Shown piece after piece: positions 34,998-42,434 of a stretch of 64,000 nt of DNA (positions within the stretch are counted from its first letter, which is position 1; every line of letters begins with the position of its first letter). This DNA comes from an uncultured Pseudomonadota bacterium (GTDB taxonomy: Bacteria; Pseudomonadota; Gammaproteobacteria; Steroidobacterales; Steroidobacteraceae). The position numbers were made by a program, and so were the translations under genes. The notes under the pieces were generated by a model. It worked only from the letters and a program-made list of their open reading frames with translations. It ran no database searches and had not been told where the DNA came from. Location: NCBI GenBank assembly GCA_937920275.1, contig CALGVD010000105.1, forward strand, positions 29,488 through 93,487, given 5' to 3'.

Positions 34998-37415
34998 ATG
35001 AGCAAGCATTCCAAACAGGCTTGGAGCACGGCTTTCTTGGCCGCTACGCTGGGATTTTCATCTGTTGCCGCAGCGCAGCAGGACTCTACGGCGGGTAGCC
35101 AGGCGTCGAGCGAGGCGGCAGATGGCGCAGTCCTCGAAGAGGTCGTGGTCACCGCCAACAAGCGAGAAGAGTCGGCCAATCGCGTGGGCATGTCGATCAC
35201 GCCGCTGTCGCGCGATGAACTGGATGCTCGCGGGATCGACACGCTCGAAGGCCTCGCTTCCGTGGTGCCGGGCCTGGTTTTTTCGCCCAGCGTCAACGGC
35301 ACGCCGATCCTCACGCTGCGCGGCGTCGGTTTCAATGAGAGCTCGATCGGTGTCTATCCGGCTGTCAGCATGTACGTCGATCAGGCGCCAATGCCGTTCG
35401 GGGTCCTGGGCCGCCATACTTCGTTCGATCTGGAACGCGTCGAGGTACTGAAGGGGCCGCAGGGGACCCTTTTCGGTCAGAACTCGACGGGCGGCGCCAT
35501 CAACTTCATCGCAGCGAAGCCGACCGAACAATTTGAAACGGGTTTGGACGTCGGCTACGGCCGCTTCAACCGCTTCGAGGGCAACGGCTACATCAGTGGT
35601 CCACTGGGTGAGAACGTCCGGTCGCGTCTCGCGGTCAGCGCTGTGAATTCGGACGGCTGGCAACAGAGCTACACGCGCCCGTACGACGTGAACGGCAAGC
35701 AGAGCTATGTGGCTGCGCGCTGGTTGGTCGACTGGGAGCCGCGCTCCAATATCCGCGTGGCGATGAGCCTGAACGGGTACTTCGACACTTCACAGCCGCA
35801 GGCGGGACAGTACATTCTGCTGCAGCCGCAAACGCCTGGAGATGAGCAGCCGCAGGAGTTGGCGGCCCCGTTCTCGCCGCAGACTCCGCGAGCCGCCGAT
35901 TGGGCCACGGGGATCAATGCGCCGCGTGGACGAGCCACTTTTGTCCAGCCGTCGGTGCGCGTGGATATCGATCTGAACGACGCGCTGACGCTGACGTCGC
36001 TCACCACCTACAACCACTACGTGCAGAACCAGACGACCGACGGCGACGGTTCTGCCCTGATCGTCACCGATATCCAGGAGGACGTGGGTGACATCCGCTC
36101 CCTCAACCAGGAACTGCGCATCGCCAGTACGGGCGACGGGTCGCTTCGCTGGGTCGCGGGCGTCAACTACGAAGACAGCGAAACCTTCGAACGTCAGTTC
36201 CTGGTCTATCCCGACAACAACAGTTTCAGCCCGAGCAAGAACTTCATCTTCCAGAATTATCAGCAGGGCGCCCAGAACATCGAAAGCTACGCGGGTTTCG
36301 GCAACGTCGAATACGACGTCACCCCCGATGTGACGGTCAAGGTGGGTGCGCGATACACGAACTCCAAGAACGACGCGGCGCAGTGCGGCTTCGACGCCGG
36401 TGACGGACAGATCGCTGGCCTGTTCAATTTCCTGGGTTCGTTGTTCAATCCGGCGCCTGGCAGCTTCACGCCTGTCAATTCAGTGGGCTTCTTCGACAAC
36501 AATTGCTTCTCGCTGGGCGCAAACCTCGCGCCGAGCGGCGCGCCGACATCAACCACGCTCGAAGAATCGAACGTGTCCTGGCGCGGCGGTGTCGACTACC
36601 GCATCCGTCCGACGACGATGCTGTACTTCAGTGCATCGCGTGGATTCAAGGCGGGAAGCTTCCCGATTCTGGCCGCGGCAACCGTTTCGCAGTTCGCGCC
36701 CGTGACGCAGGAATCGGTGACCGCATACGAGGCAGGCATCAAGACCAGCCTGTTCGAGCGCAAGGCTCAGCTGAACGCTGCAGTGTTCCATTACGGCTAC
36801 GATGACAAGCAGGTGCTGACGAAAGTGCAGGATCCGATCTTCGGTATCCTGGATGCGTTACGGAACATTCCGAAGTCACGCGTGACCGGCTTCGAGGCGG
36901 ATTTCACGTATCGGCCGGTGCCATCTCTCAGCCTGAGCGTGCCTGTCACGTATCTCAAGACGGAGATCACCGAGTACAACGGCGTCGACTATGTGGGCAC
37001 GGCGCGCAGCTTTGCCGGCTCGGCGCTCCCGTTCGCGCCCAAGTGGAGCTATGGCCTCAACGCCGATTACCGCTTCCCTGCGCGCGCCGCGTTCACGCCG
37101 TTCGCCGGCATCAGCATCAACGGGCGTAGCGGCGTCGACACCGTGCCGGGTGGATCCTCCATTACGGCCACGAACTCGGTGAGCACGCGAGTCCTGCCGG
37201 GTCTGGTTTATCCTTTCCGCACCGAGTCCCATTCGACGGTTGATGTTCGGTTGGGATTCGATTCTGCGGATCGCAACTGGTCGGTGATGCTGTGGGGCAA
37301 GAACGTGTTCAACGAGTACTACGTGAACAATGTGGTGACGTCGTCCGACTTCACGGCCCGCTGGGTCGGAATGCCTGCGACCTACGGCATCACGTGGACC
37401 ATGAAGGCGCGTTAG
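34998..37415 (+). CDS. TonB-dependent outer-membrane receptor
   Basis: Predicted protein of 805 residues. A signal peptide (ending SSVAAAQQ) is followed by a TonB box-like stretch EEVVVTANKREES, the plug domain (LEGLASVVPGLVFSP; VEVLKGPQGTLFGQNSTGGAINFI) and the barrel, which contains YFSASRGFKAGSFP. It has the size and plug pattern of the large FecA-like receptors that oligotrophic Proteobacteria use for organic substrates. Here it likely imports the island's substrate across the outer membrane. A run of six G ends 4 bases before the ATG. The downstream genes follow closely on the same strand. Confidence 0.93.
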   Translation: MSKHSKQAWSTAFLAATLGFSSVAAAQQDSTAGSQASSEAADGAVLEEVVVTANKREESANRVGMSITPLSRDELDARGIDTLEGLASVVPGLVFSPSVNGTPILTLRGVGFNESSIGVYPAVSMYVDQAPMPFGVLGRHTSFDLERVEVLKGPQGTLFGQNSTGGAINFIAAKPTEQFETGLDVGYGRFNRFEGNGYISGPLGENVRSRLAVSAVNSDGWQQSYTRPYDVNGKQSYVAARWLVDWEPRSNIRVAMSLNGYFDTSQPQAGQYILLQPQTPGDEQPQELAAPFSPQTPRAADWATGINAPRGRATFVQPSVRVDIDLNDALTLTSLTTYNHYVQNQTTDGDGSALIVTDIQEDVGDIRSLNQELRIASTGDGSLRWVAGVNYEDSETFERQFLVYPDNNSFSPSKNFIFQNYQQGAQNIESYAGFGNVEYDVTPDVTVKVGARYTNSKNDAAQCGFDAGDGQIAGLFNFLGSLFNPAPGSFTPVNSVGFFDNNCFSLGANLAPSGAPTSTTLEESNVSWRGGVDYRIRPTTMLYFSASRGFKAGSFPILAAATVSQFAPVTQESVTAYEAGIKTSLFERKAQLNAAVFHYGYDDKQVLTKVQDPIFGILDALRNIPKSRVTGFEADFTYRPVPSLSLSVPVTYLKTEITEYNGVDYVGTARSFAGSALPFAPKWSYGLNADYRFPARAAFTPFAGISINGRSGVDTVPGGSSITATNSVSTRVLPGLVYPFRTESHSTVDVRLGFDSADRNWSVMLWGKNVFNEYYVNNVVTSSDFTARWVGMPATYGITWTMKAR

Positions 37416-37438
37416 GCTCAGGAGTCGGATCAAGGCCC

Positions 37439-37449
37439 GGGGGGGGGGG
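37439..37449 (+). repeat. Eleven-G homopolymer in the ribosome-binding region
   Basis: A run of 11 G lies 4 bases before the ATG of the c-haem propeller gene at 37454. It would act as, or sit in, the Shine-Dalgarno region. Homopolymers of this length are prone to slippage, so its length may vary between cells and alter translation. Confidence 0.75.
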
Positions 37450-37453
37450 AGCT

Positions 37454-39124
37454 ATGACGATCAAGATCGAGCGTGTTTGTTCAGCGCTGCTGGCGCTGGT
37501 GCTCTGCGGCGCGGCGAATGCAGCCGTGCTCACGGGCACGGTGACCAGTGGCGGTCGGCCAGCCGAGGCGGCGCTCGTGACGCTGTTCGACGACCAGCGT
37601 CTTGTCTCCGAAACGGTCGTGTCGGACGCCGCCGGCCGTTACCGGCTGACTACGCAGCTGACCGGCACGTTGCGCCTTCGCGCCCGTGCCGAACTCAGTG
37701 CAGACCAGTCGGTCGTCGTCAAGATCAGCTCCAGCAAGGTCAAGTTGCAGCAGTCCTTCAAGCTCAAGCTTTTGAAGGATGCGCAGGCCATTTCGGACAG
37801 CCTGCCTGCGAGCGCGCACTTCACGCGGGTGCGGATGCAGGATCCTGAACTGCGCAAGCAGTTTCAACTCGATTGCATGAGTTGCCATCCGGTCGGTAAT
37901 CCGTTCACGCGCATCCCGCGCGATCGAGACGCGTGGATCGCCGTGATGCGGACCATGACGGCCTATAGCGGCTACGTCACCGACGTGCGGGTCGCCGACT
38001 ATGCAGATGCGATGCACCAGGCCTTCGATGGATCCACGATCAGTGCTCGGGGCAAAGCTCCGGTTGCTCCGGAAATCTCAACGGTGCGGATCACCGAGTG
38101 GAAGCTGCCGGGCGCACTGATCGCGCACGACACGGAATACAACCCTGCCGATGGCCGGTTCTACACGACCGACGAAGCCATCGATCAGATCTATGTCACT
38201 GACCCGAAAACCAACACGACGGTCGTGGTGCCACTACCCGATGCGGGTGTGCCGGTTGGCGGGAACTTCGCCGAGAAGGGCTATCCGATCCCGTTCAATC
38301 TCACTTCGCGCCACGGCCTGCACAGCATGCAGGTGGGGCCGGACGGTCTGATTTACACCACGGGTGCAATCGGTGGATCGATCGGCGTCTTCGATCCGGT
38401 GACCCGCAGCTACAAAGTGCACCGGGTCGGCAACTCCTCCCTCTATCCGCACACGCTTCGCTTTGCGAAGGACGGCTTGATCTGGTTCACGATGTTCATC
38501 TCGAACCAGGTGGGGCGTTTTGATCCGGCCACAGGCAAGACCACGGTGCTGGAGCTGCCGAACCGCATGGCCCGCAAGGACGAGCGTCAGCCCGGCGCGT
38601 ATGGCCTCGATGTCAATCCGGTGGACGGCTCTATCTGGTACAGCAAGCTCTGGGGCAACATGATCGGCCGTATCGATCCGAAGACGCTTGAGATCAAGGA
38701 GTTAGAACCGCCGGTGTTCGGGCCGCGGCGACTGCGCTTCGATCGTGCAGGCAACTTGTGGATCCCCGGCTTCGGCGACGGCACGCTGGCAAAGCTGGAT
38801 ACGCGGACCATGGCGTTCACGGTGTACAAGATTCCGCCGCTCGCGCCCGGGGAGGTCGAAGCACCGTATGCCGTCGGCGTGGATCCAAAAACGCAGGACG
38901 TCTGGATTACGGCGAATCAATCGGACCGCATGTTTCGCTTCCAACAGGCCGGCGCGCGGTTCATTTCCTATCCCTTGCCGACCCGCGGCACCTACATGCG
39001 CGACGTGATCTTTCCGGGAGATGGCCGAGTGTGCTCATCGAGCAACCCGATGCCGCCGAACGAACTGGTCGTCGAGGGCGGAATGGACTCCCTAGTCTGT
39101 ATTGAACCCGAGGGCAACAAATGA
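37454..39124 (+). CDS. Exported c-haem protein with Vgb/SMP-30-like beta-propeller
   Basis: Predicted protein of 556 residues. Order: signal peptide (CSALLALVLCGAANA), a carboxypeptidase-regulatory-like beta-sandwich (about 24-100: VLTGTVTSGGRPAEAALVTLFDD), a c-type haem site CMSCH (Cys141, Cys144, His145) in a short helical segment, and a virginiamycin B lyase-like propeller from about 205 (repeats such as GLWFT/GLIWFTMF, DGSIWYSKLWGNMIGRIDP, GNLWIPGFGDGTLAKLD). The propeller could be catalytic or a docking surface, and the haem implies electron transfer in the periplasm. A second protein of the same layout is at 47393. It overlaps the next SDR gene by ATGA. Confidence 0.82.
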   Translation: MTIKIERVCSALLALVLCGAANAAVLTGTVTSGGRPAEAALVTLFDDQRLVSETVVSDAAGRYRLTTQLTGTLRLRARAELSADQSVVVKISSSKVKLQQSFKLKLLKDAQAISDSLPASAHFTRVRMQDPELRKQFQLDCMSCHPVGNPFTRIPRDRDAWIAVMRTMTAYSGYVTDVRVADYADAMHQAFDGSTISARGKAPVAPEISTVRITEWKLPGALIAHDTEYNPADGRFYTTDEAIDQIYVTDPKTNTTVVVPLPDAGVPVGGNFAEKGYPIPFNLTSRHGLHSMQVGPDGLIYTTGAIGGSIGVFDPVTRSYKVHRVGNSSLYPHTLRFAKDGLIWFTMFISNQVGRFDPATGKTTVLELPNRMARKDERQPGAYGLDVNPVDGSIWYSKLWGNMIGRIDPKTLEIKELEPPVFGPRRLRFDRAGNLWIPGFGDGTLAKLDTRTMAFTVYKIPPLAPGEVEAPYAVGVDPKTQDVWITANQSDRMFRFQQAGARFISYPLPTRGTYMRDVIFPGDGRVCSSSNPMPPNELVVEGGMDSLVCIEPEGNK

Positions 39125-39864
39125 GCGGCTCGACGAAGAAACTCGATGGGAAAGTGGCCATCATCAGCGGTGCTGCTCGCGGGCAGGGCGCCGATGAGGC
39201 TCGGCGTTTTGTTGCCGAAGGCGCGAAAGTCGTGCTGACGGATATTCTGCCGGGTGGCGCAGACGTCGCGAAGGAGCTCGGCGATGCCGCAATGTTCATT
39301 CGTCACGACGTGACGGTTGAATCTGAGTGGAACGACGTGGTGCAGGCAACTGTGAAGCGCTTCGGCTGCGTCAACGTCCTGGTGAACAATGCGGGCGTGT
39401 TCCGCCCGGCTTCAATCCTCGACACGACTGCCGAATCCTACGATCAGCACTATCGAATCAATCAGCTGGGCGTGTTCTTCGGCACCAAGGCAGTAATCGG
39501 AGCAATGCAGGCGGCCGGAGGCGGGTCCATCGTCAACATTTCCTCTGCAGCCGGCATGCGTGGGTATCCCGACATGATCGCGTATGCGGGCACCAAGTGG
39601 GCCGTTCGCGGCATGACGAAGTGCGCGGCTCGCGAGCTCGCACACCTGCGCATCCGTGTGAACTCCGTGCATCCAGGCCTGGTGAACACACCGATGCTGG
39701 CTGATCATGATCCCGCAGCGCTCAAGGCTTTCGAAGAGGCTGTGCCGCTGGGCCGGATGGCACAGACGTCTGACGTCGTCGAGATCGTCGTGTATCTGGC
39801 CTCGGACCTCTCGAGCAACATGACCGGATCTGAAATCGTGACGGACGGGGGTCTCGGTCTATAG
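39121..39864 (+). CDS. Short-chain dehydrogenase/reductase (third of three)
   Basis: Predicted protein of 247 residues. Motifs: SGAARGQG, NNAG, the catalytic Ser in NISSAAG, and YAGTK. The acidic VVLTDILPGG favours NAD. The SGAARGQGADEARRFVAEG start resembles 3-alpha(20-beta)-hydroxysteroid dehydrogenase-like SDRs, which act on bulky alicyclic alcohols; this is a family hint, not proof of a steroid substrate. It is coupled by a 4-base overlap to the haem-propeller gene, although it is cytoplasmic, so the operon joins periplasmic and cytoplasmic steps. Confidence 0.9.
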   Translation: MSGSTKKLDGKVAIISGAARGQGADEARRFVAEGAKVVLTDILPGGADVAKELGDAAMFIRHDVTVESEWNDVVQATVKRFGCVNVLVNNAGVFRPASILDTTAESYDQHYRINQLGVFFGTKAVIGAMQAAGGGSIVNISSAAGMRGYPDMIAYAGTKWAVRGMTKCAARELAHLRIRVNSVHPGLVNTPMLADHDPAALKAFEEAVPLGRMAQTSDVVEIVVYLASDLSSNMTGSEIVTDGGLGL

Positions 39865-39880
39865 CGCTTGAGGGCGAGCG

Positions 39881-40342
39881 ATGACGACATTTCTCCTCAT
39901 CATGCACGGCCTGTTCGCGGTGGCACTGCTGGGTGCGCTCACCCATCAGGCTGCTTCACTGTTTCCGCGTCGCGCCGCAGCGCAGGCCGTGTTCGTCGAG
40001 CGATACGCGCGGGTGGATGGCGCGCGCTTCACGCTCGCGATCGCGCTGTTGTACTTCGTGGTGTTCGTGTTGGGCAGTGTGATCTACCCGGCCTACCGGG
40101 TGGACGTGCGCATCCCGTTCGAGGAGCTTGGCCTTTTCTGGGCGGTGGGCTTGTTCGAACTGAAGGAACACGCGGGTGGCATCGGGCTTGGCATCCTGCC
40201 GTTGTACTTCGTCGTCTGGCGCCGACAGGCCGGGGACTTACTCCTGACGAACCGCCGCATGATCACGGCGCTCCTCGCGGCAGTGGTCTGGTTCGATTTC
40301 GTGGTCGGACACGTGCTGAACAATATCCGGGGGCTAGGATGA
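39881..40342 (+). CDS. Small integral membrane protein with conserved-looking histidines
   Basis: Predicted protein of 153 residues, not recognised as a named family. Four hydrophobic helices are seen: FLLIMHGLFAVALLGALTHQA, LAIALLYFVVFVLGSVIYP, HAGGIGLGILPLYFVVW and ITALLAAVVWFDFVVGHVL. His9, His22, His97 and His144 lie in or at the ends of helices, which would allow a b-type haem or quinone site. Its position between c-haem protein genes makes a role in carrying electrons to the respiratory chain attractive but unproven. It overlaps the next gene by ATGA. Confidence 0.65.
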   Translation: MTTFLLIMHGLFAVALLGALTHQAASLFPRRAAAQAVFVERYARVDGARFTLAIALLYFVVFVLGSVIYPAYRVDVRIPFEELGLFWAVGLFELKEHAGGIGLGILPLYFVVWRRQAGDLLLTNRRMITALLAAVVWFDFVVGHVLNNIRGLG

Positions 40343-40659
40343 AGATTGCATGGTCGCCAACTGCATTTTCCGTGCTGTTCTGCTTGAGCTATCTCGTCGT
40401 GTTCGGCCTCGAGTTGCCACTGTTTCTCTATTACCCCGTGAACGGCGACTGGGTCTGGGGCGCTGAACCGGACCCAGGAAAGGTGGGTCCCGCCATGGCC
40501 TGGTACGGCCTGATGGCAACCTCCGCGCTCGTGGCCGCCTTCGGCGCGTTCTGTATCCGCGAAGCTTGGCTCGTGGCTCGCTTGCGACGTGTACTCTGGG
40601 TCAGTCCCTATGCGGCCGTCGCGGGCTGCGTGTATTATCTAAGGCCGTATTTCATTTAA
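40339..40659 (+). CDS. Small integral membrane protein, partner of the preceding gene
   Basis: Predicted protein of 106 residues with three hydrophobic segments (TAFSVLFCLSYLVVFGLELPLFLYY; AMAWYGLMATSALVAAFGAF; VLWVSPYAAVAGCVYYL). No named family was recognised. The 4-base overlap with the previous gene suggests that the two proteins form one membrane complex. It has no histidine, so any haem ligands would come from its partner. Confidence 0.6.
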   Translation: MKIAWSPTAFSVLFCLSYLVVFGLELPLFLYYPVNGDWVWGAEPDPGKVGPAMAWYGLMATSALVAAFGAFCIREAWLVARLRRVLWVSPYAAVAGCVYYLRPYFI

Positions 40660-40672
40660 CGGGTTCATTTGG

Positions 40673-40696
40673 CGGACGCCTTCACTTCGGCGTCCG
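40673..40696. other. Hairpin between the membrane-protein pair and the next gene
   Basis: An 8-bp perfect stem (40673-40680 with 40689-40696) with an 8-base loop lies 14 bases after the stop at 40659. No T tract follows, so it is a weak terminator at best; it may be an mRNA-processing or stability element within the operon. Confidence 0.4.
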
Positions 40697-40731
40697 GTGT
40701 TGCTCTACCCTCGAGTGACAGGGAGACTTGA

Positions 40732-41157
40732 ATGAAGCCATCTCTGACCGATCGCCTTTTCACCGGCATCGTCTCGCGCTGCGTCGGAACGTTCATGCTC
40801 TTCGCACTGGCCCAGCAGACGGCCCACGCGCAGCTTTACATGCTCGATCCCAAGATCGACATCAACACAGCGGCAAACACCTATTTCGGTTCCACCAAAG
40901 ATTCCGAGGGCCGTTTCCTCAGTGGTGTCACGGTGGAGTTCACCGCGGACAACACTTCCTACGTGATGGTGACGGACGAAGCAGGGCGCTTCAAGGTGCA
41001 TATTCCAAAGTATTTTTCGCCCGCCGAGGTGAAGTTCAATTGTTCCAAGCCCGGTTACGGGCTGGTGCGATCGATGAAGCGCCCGCCGCCCAAGGGCACG
41101 CTCTCGCCGGTGCAAGCCGACTGCATTCTCGCGCCGAAGTCTGACGGTGCGAAGTGA
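40732..41157 (+). CDS. Exported carboxypeptidase-regulatory-like domain protein
   Basis: Predicted protein of 141 residues with a signal peptide (CVGTFMLFALAQQTAHAQ). The mature part is one beta-sandwich of the carboxypeptidase regulatory type (STKDSEGRFLSGVTVEFTADNTSYVMVTDEAGRFKVHIPKYF) followed by a short tail with two cysteines (FNCSKPGYG, QADCIL) that could form a disulfide. The same domain type is at the N-terminus of the island's two haem-propeller proteins, so this may be a stand-alone version that docks with them. It overlaps the following gene (GTGA). Confidence 0.72.
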   Translation: MKPSLTDRLFTGIVSRCVGTFMLFALAQQTAHAQLYMLDPKIDINTAANTYFGSTKDSEGRFLSGVTVEFTADNTSYVMVTDEAGRFKVHIPKYFSPAEVKFNCSKPGYGLVRSMKRPPPKGTLSPVQADCILAPKSDGAK

Positions 41158-42434
41158 TTCGATGGCCGATGGCCCGTGCGGCCGCACTGCTTGTCGTTGC
41201 GGTGGCGATGGTGTTGCCGACAGGATCCGCACATGAACGCGCGCTGCGCGCAGCAGCCTCACTGACCGCGGAAGATTTCGTTCCCGCGAACGAGGCAGCG
41301 CTGGAGTTGCTGCGGGAACGCGGTGATCTCGTCGGCCAGCGACGCCATCTGTGGCAAGTGCTTGCGAACATCACCGAACCTTCGGGTCGCTCGGGCTTGG
41401 CGCGTTTCATGACGTGGTTTGGGGCGGCGGAGACTTTCGCAGAACGTCCTGCCGCGCCGGCGGCGCTCCGTACGGCGGCAATGCCCTTCGCGATCGATGA
41501 GCGCAGTGCGCTTCGCGGATCTCTGTCCAATCAACCGCCGCTCATCGTGCTGGCGCATTACAACGACGCAGCCTATCGCCACATCCGCACGAACTCGCTG
41601 CATCGCCAGAGCGCCCTCGCTGCGTTGCAGGCGCCTCTGACGACGCCCGCTGGCTCCGGGAGCGCGAACGCCATTCCCGCGTTTCCGCGCGCTGCGATCG
41701 TTCTCAAGTCGGCCTGGTGGCCGGTGCCCGCGGAGGGCGCGGTGGCGATGCCCGTTTGGGATGCGCTCGCCAATCCGGCTCACCGCAGCGGCAACGACTA
41801 TCCGACCTGGAAGAGAGTCGTGGCGGTATGCAATCGGGCTAGCGGCGCCGTGGACGTTGCATTGCTCGGGCGCACGATGCGACTCCAGCAATGTATCGGG
41901 ATCGAGCGCTTTTTCAATCTGGTGCTCGATGCAGAATTCGCGGCGTTGCTGATGCAGGAACCTACCGCGCGCAAGCTCGCAAACATGGTGATCGGGCGAC
42001 CATTGCGCGCCGGCGATCGCCTTGCGCTCGTTGCGTTGCACGTCACCACCCGCGAGATCGCTGACTGGGTGTGGGGCACGCTCTGGTGGCACGATCGCGC
42101 CGACAGCGGCCCCCATGCAGCGGGGCGCCCGGTCGCGCAGGCGGCACCGTGGCGAAGTTATGTGCTGGATGTCGCTTTCGATGCGGATCGGCCGCGTGAG
42201 CCGGATGGCTCTGCCCGCATCGTATTCAATCCATGGCTCGAAGCGCGCTTCGCAGACAGTGGCCACGGTGGCGGTACCGTGAGCAACTGCGTCAGTTGCC
42301 ACACGCGCGCTGCTTCACCGGCGCTGGACCCGTTTCGTGTCACCCGTGGCGCGGAGCCGCCGACCGTCGGCGCGGGCAGCGGCTCCTCGGTCAGCACTAG
42401 TTCGTTGTGGTCGATCCCGCTCCAGGCGCGCTAG
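41154..42434 (+). CDS. Exported c-haem protein of unknown family
   Basis: Predicted protein of 426 residues with an N-terminal signal (AAALLVVAVAMVLPTGSA). The body was not recognised; it has Trp- and Arg-rich segments (RHLWQVLANITEPSG, ADWVWGTLWWHD). A single c-type haem site, CVSCH, lies near the C-terminus (Cys379, Cys382, His383), preceded by FNPWLEARFADSGHGGGTVSN. This late placement resembles proteins that use a terminal haem to receive electrons from their own catalytic domain. The GTG overlaps the previous stop; an ATG at 41169 is the alternative. Its last 38 bases overlap the convergent quinoprotein gene. Confidence 0.68.
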   Translation: MIRWPMARAAALLVVAVAMVLPTGSAHERALRAAASLTAEDFVPANEAALELLRERGDLVGQRRHLWQVLANITEPSGRSGLARFMTWFGAAETFAERPAAPAALRTAAMPFAIDERSALRGSLSNQPPLIVLAHYNDAAYRHIRTNSLHRQSALAALQAPLTTPAGSGSANAIPAFPRAAIVLKSAWWPVPAEGAVAMPVWDALANPAHRSGNDYPTWKRVVAVCNRASGAVDVALLGRTMRLQQCIGIERFFNLVLDAEFAALLMQEPTARKLANMVIGRPLRAGDRLALVALHVTTREIADWVWGTLWWHDRADSGPHAAGRPVAQAAPWRSYVLDVAFDADRPREPDGSARIVFNPWLEARFADSGHGGGTVSNCVSCHTRAASPALDPFRVTRGAEPPTVGAGSGSSVSTSSLWSIPLQAR

